DNA of 64,000 bases from the NCBI RefSeq assembly GCF_007993935.1, contig NZ_VITY01000005.1, positions 481,308 to 545,307 of the forward strand. The letters are read 5' to 3'. Under the pieces are notes generated by a model. The model made no database searches and was not told the origin of the DNA. It saw only the letters and a program-made list of their open reading frames with translations. The stretch is from Bradyrhizobium macuxiense. GTDB taxonomy: Bacteria; Pseudomonadota; Alphaproteobacteria; Rhizobiales; Xanthobacteraceae. Made by a program: the position numbers and the translations under genes. The stretch's first letter is position 1. Each line of letters starts with the position of its first letter. Of this stretch, positions 46,809 to 57,088 are shown piece after piece.

Positions 46809-48518
46809 ATGCATGTGAAAGGGCTTGCGGCATTTGCCGCAGCTGTCGGCGTTGGCCTGTTGTCCGGCGCCGCCATCGCACAGGAAGTCAAGCAGGAGAA
46901 GCAGTCGGTCCTCGGCAACGCCAATGTCCCGCCGGTGACCCAGGAGCAGCTCAACGCCGCCGACAAGAACGCGAAGGACTTCCTGCTCACCAACGGCAAT
47001 TACGCCCAGACGCGGTTTTATCCGGGCAAGCAGATCAGCCGCGACAATGTGAGGAACCTGCACGTCGCCTGGATCTTCCAGACCGACGTCAAGGAGTCGC
47101 TCGAGACATCGCCGATCGTCGTCGACGGCGTGATGTATGTCACGACGTCGTTCAGCCACGTCTATGCGCTCGACGCCAAGACCGGCCAGCAGCTCTGGCA
47201 CTATGCCCACAAGATGGGCCCGATCACGGTCTATTGCTGCGGTCCCAACAATCGCGGCGTCCAGGTGCTCGGCGACCGGGTCTATCTGGCGACGCTGGAT
47301 TCCAAGCTGATGGCGCTGAATGCCAAGACCGGCGAGGCGGTCTGGACCACCAACATCGCCGATCCCGAGCTCGGCTACAGCGAGACGATGGCGCCGACCG
47401 TGGTCAAGGACAAGGTCTTGATCGGAACCAATGGCGGCGAATACGGCATCCGCGGCTTCGTCCGCGCCTATGACGCCAAGACCGGCAAGCAGCTCTGGAA
47501 TTTCAACACCATTCCGGAGAACTCGGTCGGCGTCTGGGCGACCAAGGACGCCACCGGCCGCGACATGCATCGCAACATCCAGGCCGAGAAGGACATGCTC
47601 GCCAAGATCGGCGACCCCTATGCCAAGCTCGGCGGCGGCGTGTGGCAGAACCCGTCGGTCGATCTCGCGACCAACCGGATCTACTTAGTCGTCGGCAACC
47701 CGTCGCCCGACCTCGACGGCTCGAACCGGCCCGGCGACAATCTCTACACCAACTCGATGGTGTCGCTCGATCTCGACACCGGCAAGTATGTCTGCCACTT
47801 CCAGTACATCGCCCATGACGTGTGGGACCTCGACGCGGTCAGCCCGACGGTGCTGGTCGACGTCAAGGACAAGGGCGGCAAGACCATTCCCGGCGTCATT
47901 CATGCCGGCAAGACCGGGCACATCTATGTGCACGATCGCAAGGACTGCAGCCTGATCCGCTTCTCCGAGGCGATGGTGCCGCAGGAGAACATGTGGGTGC
48001 TGCCGACCAAGGAAGGCGCGCGCATGCTGCCCGGCGCCAATGGCGGCGTCGAATGGTCGCCGATCGCGACCGACCCGGGACAGGCGCTGGCCTATGCCAT
48101 CAACCTGCACCAGCCGATGACCTATCACGTCGAGACCTCGGCCTATCCGAACGGCAAGCTGTGGCTGGGCGGCGCCTTCAAGGTGATCCCGGGCGAGAAG
48201 CAGTCGGGCAACATCACCGCGGTGAACTACAACACCGGCAAGATCGCGTGGCAGGTCAATACGCCCGAGCCGATGATCGGCGGCATCCTTGCGACGGCCG
48301 GCGGATTGGTGTTCACCGGCGAAGGCAACGGCAAGTTCGCGGCCTATAATTCTTCGAACGGCAAGGAGCTGTGGAGCTTCCGGGCCGGCGCCGGCGTTAA
48401 CGCGCCGCCGTCGAGCTACATGGTCGGCGGCAAGCAGTATGTCGTGGTCGGCGCGGGCGGCAACACCCAGCTCGACTACAAGCGCGGCAACAACATCATC
48501 GCCTTCACGCTCGACTGA
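46809..48518 (+). CDS. PQQ-dependent alcohol dehydrogenase with lanthanide-type Asp signature
   Basis: The 569-residue periplasmic quinoprotein has a signal peptide (1-24, ending AIAQ) and an eight-bladed propeller with repeated AxDAKTGxxxW tryptophan-docking motifs. The vicinal disulfide is C143-C144 (YCCGPNN). Metal ligands are E211 (GGEYGIRG), N297 (VGNPSP) and catalytic D340 in HDVWDLD; the extra D342 two residues on is the mark of lanthanide-dependent enzymes such as XoxF and PedH. There is no fused cytochrome domain, so electrons should pass to a separate cytochrome, probably the one encoded downstream. The GGG-WGWY-type XoxF segment is absent, so the substrate may not be methanol. Confidence 0.9.
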   Translation: MHVKGLAAFAAAVGVGLLSGAAIAQEVKQEKQSVLGNANVPPVTQEQLNAADKNAKDFLLTNGNYAQTRFYPGKQISRDNVRNLHVAWIFQTDVKESLETSPIVVDGVMYVTTSFSHVYALDAKTGQQLWHYAHKMGPITVYCCGPNNRGVQVLGDRVYLATLDSKLMALNAKTGEAVWTTNIADPELGYSETMAPTVVKDKVLIGTNGGEYGIRGFVRAYDAKTGKQLWNFNTIPENSVGVWATKDATGRDMHRNIQAEKDMLAKIGDPYAKLGGGVWQNPSVDLATNRIYLVVGNPSPDLDGSNRPGDNLYTNSMVSLDLDTGKYVCHFQYIAHDVWDLDAVSPTVLVDVKDKGGKTIPGVIHAGKTGHIYVHDRKDCSLIRFSEAMVPQENMWVLPTKEGARMLPGANGGVEWSPIATDPGQALAYAINLHQPMTYHVETSAYPNGKLWLGGAFKVIPGEKQSGNITAVNYNTGKIAWQVNTPEPMIGGILATAGGLVFTGEGNGKFAAYNSSNGKELWSFRAGAGVNAPPSSYMVGGKQYVVVGAGGNTQLDYKRGNNIIAFTLD

Positions 48519-48540
48519 GCGAGAGGCAACGATGGCGGCG

Positions 48541-48574
48541 AAGCGGGACCCGTTCGGTCCCGCTTCTGTTTCTT
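48541..48574 (+). terminator. Rho-independent terminator after the PQQ dehydrogenase gene
   Basis: AAGCGGGACC (48541-48550) pairs with GGTCCCGCTT (48556-48565), a perfect 10-bp stem with loop CGTTC, followed by CTGTTTCTT. It lies 22 nt after the stop. Confidence 0.8.
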
Positions 48575-48593
48575 AGGATGAGAGATCAGCCCG

Positions 48594-48680
48594 CGTCATT
48601 GCGAGCGAAGCGAAGCAATCCATCGTGCCGCGCAAGCGGAGGCATGGATTGCTTCGTCGCTAGCGCTCCTCGCAATGACG
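48594..48680. repeat. Inverted intergenic repeat (CGTCATTGCGAGCG family)
   Basis: The left arm starts CGTCATTGCGAGCGAAGCGA and the right arm ends GCTCCTCGCAATGACG; the inner halves GCAATCCA and TGGATTGC also pair. This element type is common in Bradyrhizobium-group intergenic regions. It separates the dehydrogenase terminator from the cytochrome gene. Confidence 0.8.
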
Positions 48681-48707
48681 GGAGACATAGCGCTTCGGAA
48701 TCAACTC

Positions 48708-49274
48708 ATGTTCGGTAAACTGATGATTGGCGCCACCGCGCTGCTGTTGCTCGCGGCGCAGGTCTGCGCGGAGACCATCGAGGACAAGGTCGCTGTCTGC
48801 GCCGGGTGCCACGGCGCTGACGGCAAGCCCGTCGACAAGACCATTCCGACGATCTGGGGCCAGCAGGCCGGCTATCTCTACATCCAGCTTCGCGATTTCA
48901 AGCGCGGCGATCGCAAGAGCGAGATCATGCAGCCGATCGCGACCCAGTTCGAGCGCGACGACATGCTGGCGATCGCGGAATACTTCTCGCAGAAGCCATG
49001 GCCTGATCTCGGCCAGCCGCGCGCGCCCAAGGACGTCGCGGCGAAGGCGATCACGGCCAGCGCTTCGGTCGGCTGTCCGGCCTGCCATCTCGATCGCTTC
49101 CAGGGCGACGGCACGGTGCCGCGGCTCGCCGGGATGGGACGGGACTACCTCGCGAAAACCATCGCCGATTTCCGCACCCGCGCGCGCGGCAACAATCCCG
49201 GCATGTCCGACCTGATGCTGGCGACCTCGCCCGACGACCTCGCCGCGCTGGTGGAATATCTGGCGGGGCTGTGA
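48708..49274 (+). CDS. Diheme cytochrome c (c4-like)
   Basis: The 188-residue periplasmic protein has a signal peptide (1-21, ending VCA) and two haem-binding motifs, CAGCH (31-35) and CPACH (123-127), one in each half, the layout of cytochrome c4. Axial Met candidates follow each (IMQP, GMSD). It could accept electrons from the PQQ dehydrogenase encoded upstream. The terminator and repeat between the genes suggest it has its own promoter or depends on read-through. Confidence 0.88.
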   Translation: MFGKLMIGATALLLLAAQVCAETIEDKVAVCAGCHGADGKPVDKTIPTIWGQQAGYLYIQLRDFKRGDRKSEIMQPIATQFERDDMLAIAEYFSQKPWPDLGQPRAPKDVAAKAITASASVGCPACHLDRFQGDGTVPRLAGMGRDYLAKTIADFRTRARGNNPGMSDLMLATSPDDLAALVEYLAGL

Positions 49275-49502
49275 GGCGCGAAGTCTTGTCCTGCGGGCAG
49301 GAGCAGTGCAGCCAGGGCGCGGACTCATTTGGGCGCAGCCATAGCCATTACGGCTGTCTGGCCGAACGCAGCGCTACTGGCCCGGTCCTAGGTTCGGTGC
49401 TTTTGGACGGAAGCGGACATCAATCAACCGACAACCTCAGTCGAAACCGTCGAGAATGACCCTGAGCGGACGAGAGGTATGACTGAGGCCATCGCATTTG
49501 AC

Positions 49503-50774
49503 CTACAGCGCAGCGAAACTATCCGCGAGCCCATACTGCCGCGCGAATATGACGTATTCATCCCGTTCGAACGCGTAGAAGAAATTGGTTCCCCATATTG
49601 CTTGCTGCTCGTTGATCTCCTCTCCATTGACCCGGTTCGCATACCGAATGTTCTGAAATGGCGTGCGCCAGATCGTAACGGCCGTCCCCTCGCAGAAGGC
49701 AAAGCCACGCAGCTCCGGCTTTATTTCGATATCCGACCAACTCGGCTTTCTCTTCGCAGTCATTTCAGTCGGAAGATCGGGATCGTCTCCCAGTTTGTTG
49801 ATCGAGTGATCGGTTCGTGCAGGATAAACTTCGCCAGAGACGGAGTTGCGGAAGAAGATAACGGCGCCTGGCGCACGTCGGGATAGACCGTTCCTCCATC
49901 CATTATCGAGGTAATCCTTGAAGCGGTTTCCCTCGAATAATGGGGGCTTCTTCGGGTGATAGGCGGTTCTCCAGAGTTCTCGCCCAGCGTCGCCGCCCGG
50001 ATACCAATAGGTCGGGCGATCGGCGGGCCAAAAGCCATTGATCATGTCGCGCAGCGAGTCGGGAATCTTGACCCGGGAGCCGGCAAGACAATCGGTCGCC
50101 ATGACGCGATAGCCGGGCTTCCAATAGGGGGCGTCCCAGTGGTTTTTAGCGTTGATGCCGAGAAGCGCGTAGGTGACGAAGTTCTTTGGTGCTTCATTTT
50201 GGCGCCATTCCTGCCATTCCTCGCGCGTCGCTTTGCTGATGGTCGCACCGAAGAATTTCAATTCGGAGAGCGGGCTGTCGTAGGCGTCGTCCGAAGCATA
50301 AGCCACCCCAGACCATGGCTGGTCAGCGCTTTCGAAGGTCGCGATGAGAGGCAACAGAGTTTTAGGCACCTTGCCGTTCTCTGTGGTCTCGCCGTTACAC
50401 GCCTGAGGTGGCCGCACTACGATGCCATGGCCATCCTTCATCTTGAGTCCGTAAATCGTCGGTATGAGCCCGATCTCGACGGTTCGGTCGTTGTCCTTGT
50501 AGGTCGTGATCCTGACATTGCAGCCGACCACGATATCGAAATCGAGCGGCTCGCCTTTATAAGCGAGGCTGGCCTTGAACCGGTAATAGTAGCCGCGATC
50601 CTGGCCGGGAGTGGTGACCTCGACCGACTTCGTAAAGCTCAAGCTACCGAGAGCCCGGAATTCCCGTATCACCAGTACGAGCCCCGCGCCGAACACGAGG
50701 ATGATGATGGCGCTGAGCCATGCAGCGATTGTTTTCATGCCAAACCAACCCAGCAATCGCGGTTTTGACCGCAT
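49503..50774 (-). CDS. Unrecognised membrane-anchored protein
   Basis: The 423-residue protein has one N-terminal TM helix (about residues 14-36, IAAWLSAIIILVFGAGLVLVI) and a large extracytoplasmic domain with many Trp, Tyr and Lys residues. I see no known motif. Its GC content is visibly lower than that of its neighbours, with A/T-ending codons more common, which may indicate transfer. The start is uncertain: ATGs at 50831, 50774 and 50738 are all in frame and none has a strong ribosome-binding site; 50774 leaves a short basic N-terminus before the TM helix. Confidence 0.7.
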   Translation of the reverse strand: MRSKPRLLGWFGMKTIAAWLSAIIILVFGAGLVLVIREFRALGSLSFTKSVEVTTPGQDRGYYYRFKASLAYKGEPLDFDIVVGCNVRITTYKDNDRTVEIGLIPTIYGLKMKDGHGIVVRPPQACNGETTENGKVPKTLLPLIATFESADQPWSGVAYASDDAYDSPLSELKFFGATISKATREEWQEWRQNEAPKNFVTYALLGINAKNHWDAPYWKPGYRVMATDCLAGSRVKIPDSLRDMINGFWPADRPTYWYPGGDAGRELWRTAYHPKKPPLFEGNRFKDYLDNGWRNGLSRRAPGAVIFFRNSVSGEVYPARTDHSINKLGDDPDLPTEMTAKRKPSWSDIEIKPELRGFAFCEGTAVTIWRTPFQNIRYANRVNGEEINEQQAIWGTNFFYAFERDEYVIFARQYGLADSFAAL

Positions 50775-51008
50775 AGCATCCCGGTCTCGTAGCAAACAGA
50801 GGTTGCGTGAGTAATGAGCGTCTACTGACACTTTCTCACTTCGCTTTCACACATCATTAGCCAATTTGAAGCCTGCGCGGCTCTTTTGGCGCAAGTCTGG
50901 AATTGGCCTATTGCGGCATTTGCCGCGGTCGCACAAAGGCGGTCGGCATCTGAGCAAAGCGGACATCGCGAACGATTCGTGAGTACGTGTCCTGGTCCGT
51001 AAGCGGTC

Positions 51009-51927
51009 TCAGCGCGGCGTCAGCTCATCGCGTAGCGCCGACAGGATAGTGAGATCGGCGGCGTGCTTGCCGGCCTTGTCGGCCAGTGCAGCATCGGCGC
51101 CGTGCGCGAGCAGCGCTTTCGCGATGGCAGGATGGTTGCCTTCGGCGGCGATCATCAGCGCCGTGCGGCCGCGCGCGTCGCGCTCGTCGACCCTGGCGCC
51201 GGCGTCCAGCAGATACGAGACGGTCTCGAGCGCCTGCGCCTCCGGCACGGTCTCGTCCGGTCCGGCCGCCCACATCAGGAGCGTGAGGTCGTTGGCGTAG
51301 TGCGCGTTGATGTCGATCTCGCGCGCGAGCAGCTGCTTGACGATGCCGAGCTGGCCGCCGGCCGCCGCATACACGACCGGCGGCTTGCCGGTATCGTCGG
51401 CCTTGCCGCCGTCGGCGCCGTGCGCGAGCAGCATCCGCACCACCATGTCCCGGCCCGCATAGGCCGCCGCCGCGACCGGCGAGGCGCCGCTGCGCCCGGT
51501 GAGATTGACGTCGGCGCCGCGATCGATCAGGCGCTGCACGATCGCGACATGGCCGCGCTCGGCGGCAAAGTACAGCGCGGTCGATCCCGCAAGGTTGCGT
51601 GCGTCGACCGGCGCGCTGCGTGCCAGCAGCAGGTCGACCATGTCGAGATGGCCGGAGCGGGCGGCGTGGCTCAGCGGCCGTGCGCCGAGCCGGTCCCGGG
51701 CGTCGACCGAGGCGCCGCCGTCGAGCAGCTCGGTGGCGAGGTTGATGCAATCGGCATCGGCAGCGGCGAACAGCACCAGCGAGATCTCAACCGCGCTGAG
51801 CTGGGCCTTATCGGTCTCGTATTTGCGGATCTGCTCGCGGCACCGAGCCGGGTCGGCCGCAGCAAAGCCGGCATGGACATGACCGACCGGCAACAAACAG
51901 CGCGGCGAGGGCGATGCGGCGATACAA
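51009..51927 (-). CDS. Exported ankyrin-repeat protein, probable frameshift in signal peptide
   Basis: The main frame holds about six ankyrin repeats (for example GARPLSHAARSGHLDMVDLL, GSTALYFAAERGHVAIVQRL, GRTALMIAAEGNHPAIAKAL). A good start, TTG at 51927 with GGAGG 7 nt upstream, encodes a clear signal peptide core (LYRRIALAALFVAG), but in a different frame from the repeats. Removing one base near 51890 joins it to VGHVHAGFAAADPARC and gives a normal exported protein. In the repeat frame itself the first ATGs are at 51983 and 51965, without signal peptide or ribosome-binding site. Either a recent frameshift or a sequence error is likely. Confidence 0.75.
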
Positions 51928-51998
51928 GACCTGTCCTCCGGATGGCCTGCTAAGCGCACAGCCATCCGAAGCGAGCGTCGCATGATCCTTGGTTGCTG

Positions 51999-52052
51999 CC
52001 AAGCCGCGCAGCGACGCCAAGCCGCGCAGCGCAGTCAGGCCGCGCGGCGTTG
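51999..52052. repeat. Short imperfect tandem repeat, about 18 nt, three copies
   Basis: CCAAGCCGCGCAGCG is repeated twice in tandem and is followed by the variant CAGGCCGCGCGGCG. It lies between the beta-lactamase stop and the ankyrin gene. Confidence 0.6.
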
Positions 52053-52062
52053 CTCTGCCGCG

Positions 52063-52980
52063 CTAGCCGCTCTGCCCGACGCTCGCATTGGCAACGGCGC
52101 GCGCGACATTGGCGATCACCTCGTTGCACTTCTCCATCGGCGCACTCGCGCCGGTCAGGTAGACCGCCACCACGATCGGCTTGCGGCCGGGCGGCCAGAA
52201 CACGCCGATATCGTTATAGGTGCCGCGCTCGCCGGTGCCGGTCTTGTCGCCGACCCGCCAGTCGCGCGGCACGCCGGCGCGCAGCCTTGCGTCGCCGGTC
52301 TTGTTGGCGACCATCCAGTCCACGAGCCTCTGGCGCGAATTGGCCTGCAGGGCATCGCCGAGCACCACGCGCTGCAGGTCCTTCAGCATTGCGACAGGGC
52401 TCGTGGTGTCGCGCGGATCGCCGGGCATAGCTTCGTTCAGTTCCACCTCCCAGCGGTCGAGCCGACTGACATTGTCGCCAACGCTGCGGAAGAAGCTGGT
52501 CAAGCCGGCAGGCCCGCCGATCTCACGCAGCAGCAGGTTGGCCGCGGTATTGTCGCTGAGCGTGATCGCGGCCTCGCAGAGTTCGGCCAACGTCATGCCC
52601 GATCCGACGTGTTGCTTGGCGACGGGCGCGTAGGCCAAGATATCCTTGGCCTCGACTTGCATCCGTTGATCCAGGCTGGATTCGCCGCGATCGACCCGGT
52701 GCAGCACCGCAGCTGACAGCATCGCCTTGAAGGTGCTGCACATCGGGAACCGCTCGTCGCCGCGTTGGCTCGCGCGCAATCCCGTTTCCATGTCGAGCGC
52801 GGCGACGCCGAGCCGGCCGGTGGTCGCAAGCTCGATGCGCGCAAATTCCTGCTGCAGCCGCTGCGCCGGCTCGCCTGGTGCCGCCGCTGCACTCTGTCCT
52901 GCCGCGGCGCTTGGCCGCGGCAGGGTGCAGGAGGCCGCAAGGCCCAGTGCGCGCAATCCAAATGTCCGTCTCGTCAGCAT
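52063..52980 (-). CDS. Class A beta-lactamase
   Basis: The 305-residue protein has a twin-arginine-like signal (TRRTFGLRALGLAA, Ala-rich cleavage region near 26-35) and all class A motifs: S82-TF-K85, SDN (142-144), E178-xxLN (omega-loop Glu), and KTG (246-248). The SDN and WEVELN spacing is normal, so it should hydrolyse beta-lactams in the periplasm. The ATG at 52980 has GGAG 8 nt upstream. It is divergent from an AmpR-like regulator gene, the classical inducible arrangement. Confidence 0.93.
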   Translation of the reverse strand: MLTRRTFGLRALGLAASCTLPRPSAAAGQSAAAAPGEPAQRLQQEFARIELATTGRLGVAALDMETGLRASQRGDERFPMCSTFKAMLSAAVLHRVDRGESSLDQRMQVEAKDILAYAPVAKQHVGSGMTLAELCEAAITLSDNTAANLLLREIGGPAGLTSFFRSVGDNVSRLDRWEVELNEAMPGDPRDTTSPVAMLKDLQRVVLGDALQANSRQRLVDWMVANKTGDARLRAGVPRDWRVGDKTGTGERGTYNDIGVFWPPGRKPIVVAVYLTGASAPMEKCNEVIANVARAVANASVGQSG

Positions 52981-53025
52981 GTCCCGTCTCCGTTGGCGGC
53001 GCGAACCTGCCGAACAGCGTGACGG

Positions 53026-53079
53026 CGCACAAACGATCATTTATACAACGAGGCATGAGAAAAACTTGGTCATGACGCC
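53026..53079. promoter_or_regulatory. Candidate AmpR-type operator/promoter between bla and LysR gene
   Basis: The 99-nt gap has one AT-rich patch, CATTTATACAACG followed by GGCATGAGAAAAACTTGG. Such A-rich LysR-type boxes are where AmpR/PenR-like regulators bind between divergent bla and ampR genes. The exact half-sites cannot be fixed by eye. Confidence 0.4.
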
Positions 53080-54042
53080 ATGCGCCGGCATCTGCCGCTG
53101 AACGCGTTGCGCGCCTTCGAGGCTTCCGCGCGGCTCTTGAGCTTCACGCGCGCGGGGATGGAGCTGCGCGTGACGCAGACCGCGATCAGCCATCAGGTCA
53201 AGCAGCTCGAGGACCTCTTGGGCGCGAGTCTGTTCCGCCGCCTGCCGCGCGGGCTCGTGCTCACCGACGAGGGGCTGGCGCTGTTGCCGGTGCTGTCGGA
53301 CACGTTCGACCGGATCGGCGCTGCGATCGACCGCATCGAGGCCAAGGGCACGCGCGAGGTCGTCACCGTCGGCTGCGTCACGACGTTCGCGACCGGATGG
53401 CTGCTGCAACGGATCGACCGCTTCAAGCGCGCGCATCCCTATATCGACCTGCGCCTGCTCACCAACAACAACCGCGTCGACATCGCGGGCGACGGGCTCG
53501 ATCTCGCGCTGCGCTTCGGCGACGGCTCGTGGCACGGCACCGAGGCGATCCACCTGTTGTCGGCGCCGCTCTCGCCGGTGTGCTGCCCCGATGCTGCGGC
53601 CCGGCTGCGCAAGCCGTCCGATCTCGCGCAGGAATTTTTGCTGCGCTCCTACCGCGCCGAGGAATGGCCGTTGTGGTTTGCGGTGGCCGGCGCGCCGTGT
53701 CCGAAAATCCAGGGGCCGATCTTCGACAGCTCGGTTGGCATGGCCGAGGCGGCGGCGCGCGGCGTCGGCGTCGGGCTGGTGCCGATCGCGATGTTCGCAA
53801 ATGAGCTTACCTCCGGCCGGCTGGTGCGGCCGTTCGCGGCCGAGGTGCCGGCGGGGTCGTACTGGCTGACCTGGCTGAAGTCGCGCGAGGTCACGCCGGG
53901 CATGCGCGCGTTCCGCGACTGGTTGCTCGATACGCTGCGGGCGGAAGTGAATGAGAGCGAGAAGAGCGCATCGGCTCCGCGGCCAAGGGCCAAGGCCAAG
54001 CGCAAGCTGGTAAAGTCCGCGCCGAACAAGCGCCGTCGCTAG
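53080..54042 (+). CDS. LysR-family regulator, GcvA/AmpR-like
   Basis: The 320-residue protein has an N-terminal winged HTH with the GcvA/AmpR-type start RHLPLNALRAFEASARLLSFTRAGMEL cut here to PLNALRAFEA, then TQTAISHQVKQLE, and an inducer-binding domain (about 95-295). The C-terminal 30 residues are Lys/Arg-rich. It is divergent from the class A beta-lactamase gene, so it probably induces it in response to cell-wall fragments, as AmpR does. Confidence 0.88.
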   Translation: MRRHLPLNALRAFEASARLLSFTRAGMELRVTQTAISHQVKQLEDLLGASLFRRLPRGLVLTDEGLALLPVLSDTFDRIGAAIDRIEAKGTREVVTVGCVTTFATGWLLQRIDRFKRAHPYIDLRLLTNNNRVDIAGDGLDLALRFGDGSWHGTEAIHLLSAPLSPVCCPDAAARLRKPSDLAQEFLLRSYRAEEWPLWFAVAGAPCPKIQGPIFDSSVGMAEAAARGVGVGLVPIAMFANELTSGRLVRPFAAEVPAGSYWLTWLKSREVTPGMRAFRDWLLDTLRAEVNESEKSASAPRPRAKAKRKLVKSAPNKRRR

Positions 54043-54219
54043 CGGATCTGGCGCAAGCCGCTGCGGGCGCTGATACGATTTCGGAATATTAGAAATATAT
54101 CCCTGATTTGCCCGACGTGTCAAGCCGCGGTCGGACGCCGGCAGCCGTCAGCTCCTTTGCATGGGGTTGTTTTCGATATTTTGGCTCCGCGCATCTGCGG
54201 CGGACAGCTCCATCGATGC

Positions 54220-55184
54220 TTATGCCAGATGGCACGCCACGAAATGCCCGTTACTGCCTTCCCGCAATTCCGGCGCCTCCTGCCGGCAGCGTTCTTCGGC
54301 GATCGGACAGCGCGTGTGGAAGTGGCAGCCCTTCGGAGGATTCATCGGACTCGGCACGTCGCCCTTCAGGCGGATACGGTCGCGCTTCGCCTTGGGGTCG
54401 GCCACCGGCACCGCCGAGAGCAGCGCCTTGGTGTAGGGATGCTGCGGGTTGCGATAGAGGTCGCTGGCCTTGGCGAGTTCGACGATGCGGCCGAGATACA
54501 TCACGGCGACGCGGTCGGAGATGTGCTCGACCACGGAGAGATCGTGGGCTACGAACAGATAGGTCAGGTTCAGCTCGGCCTGCAAATCCTCGAGCAGGTT
54601 GATGACCTGGGCCTGGATCGAGACGTCGAGCGCTGACACCGGCTCGTCGCACACGATCAGCTTCGGCTCCAGGGTGAGCGCGCGGGCGATCGCGATGCGC
54701 TGGCGCTGGCCGCCGGAGAATTCATGCGGGTAGCGCCGCATGTGCTCGGCCTTCAGCCCGACCTTCACCAGCAGGCTCGCGACGCGGTCCTCGCGCTCGC
54801 TCGCCGAGGTCGCGAGGTTATGGATGATGAAGGGCTCGCCGAGGATCGCGCCGACCGTCATGCGCGGGTTGAGCGAGGCGAACGGGTCCTGGAACACCAG
54901 CTGCATGTTGCGCCGCATGGCGCGCAGATCGCCGCTGCCCAAACCCGTCACGCTCTGGCCGTCGAACACGATTTCGCCCGAGGTCGGCTCGATCAGCCGC
55001 AGCACGCAGCGGCCGGTGGTCGACTTGCCGCAGCCGGATTCGCCGACCAGTCCCAGCGTCTCGCCGCGGTTGACCGCAAACGACACGCCGTCGACCGCAT
55101 AGACCTGGCCGACCTCGCGCGACAACAGGCCGCCGAGCACCGGAAAGTGCTTCTTCAAGTTGCTGACGCGCAGCAGCGGCTCGC

Positions 55185-55188
<4 letters not shown>
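54220..55188 (-). CDS. Peptide-type ABC transporter ATP-binding protein (DppF/OppF-like)
   Basis: The 322-residue protein has Walker A GESGCGKST, signature FSGGQRQRIAIARA, Walker B IVCDEPVSALDV and a C-terminal Cys segment (CHFHTRCPIAEERC). It is the last gene of the second Opp/Dpp operon and overlaps the DppD-like gene by 4 nt. Confidence 0.93.
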
Positions 55189-56161
<973 letters not shown>

Positions 56162-56162
<1 letters not shown>

Positions 56163-57088
56163 CAGATCACCTTGCGCGCGTCGAGCGCATCGCGCAGCCC
56201 GTCGCCGATGAAGTTGATGGCAACCACGGCGATGAAGATCGCGCCGCCCGGGAACAGCGCCCAGTGCGGGCCGATGTCGAGAAAGTCCTTGGCGTCATAG
56301 AGGATGCGGCCCCAGGTCGGGGTGTCAGGCGGGAAGCCGAGGCCGAGGAACGACAGCGTCGATTCGGCGATGATCGCGGCGGCGACGTCGATCGTGCCGG
56401 CGATGATCACGGGTCCCAGCGCATTGGGCAGGATGTGGCGCACCACCTGCCGCACCGGGCTCGCGCCGAGCGCGCGCGCCGCCTCGACGAATTCCTTCTC
56501 GCGCAGCGAGAGGAACTGGGCGCGCACCAGGCGGGCGACCGGCATCCAGCGCAGGCCGCCGATCACGAGCACGATCAGGATGAAGATGCCGCCCTCCGGG
56601 CCGAACACCGCCTTGAGCCCGTCGCGGAACAGATAGATCAGCATCAGGAGCAGCGGCAGTTGCGGCAGCGACAGGAACAGGTCGGTCAGCCACATCAGCG
56701 CATAGCCGAGCGCGCCGCGCGACATGCCGGCCAGCGCGCCGATCAGCGTGCCGACGAACACCGAGACCAGCATCGCGGCGAGGCCGACCGCGAGCGAGAT
56801 GCGCCCGCCATAGATCATGCGGGCGAGCAGGTCCTGGCCGAGATCGTCGGTGCCGAACGGATGCGCCAGCGAGGGACCCTGCAGGCCCGCCACCACGTCG
56901 ATGTCGCTGATCGAGACGCGCCAGATGAACGGGCCGATCACGACGGCCGCGATCAGCAGCAGCAGCAGCACGGCGCTGATCACCGCCGGCCTGTGCCGGC
57001 GGTAGCGCCGCCAGGTTTCGCGCCAGGGCGAATATCCGCGCCGCTCAGCGGAAGGAGATGCGAGGGTCAAGCCAGCCATAGAGGACAT
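56162..57088 (-). CDS. Peptide-type ABC transporter permease (DppC/OppC-like)
   Basis: The 308-residue protein has six predicted TM helices, the N-terminal PSLAHPFGTDDLGQDLLARMIYGG segment (core HPFGTDDLGQD) and the loop FVEAARALGASPVRQVVRH. The start overlaps the DppB-like gene by 44 nt; ATGs at 57088 and 57079 are both possible and neither has a clear ribosome-binding site, so coupling to the upstream gene is likely. Confidence 0.92.

Noticed and set aside
49479..49886. Plus-strand open frame of 135 codons
   Set aside because: It lies antisense within the C-terminal part of the unrecognised minus-strand gene, without a ribosome-binding site.
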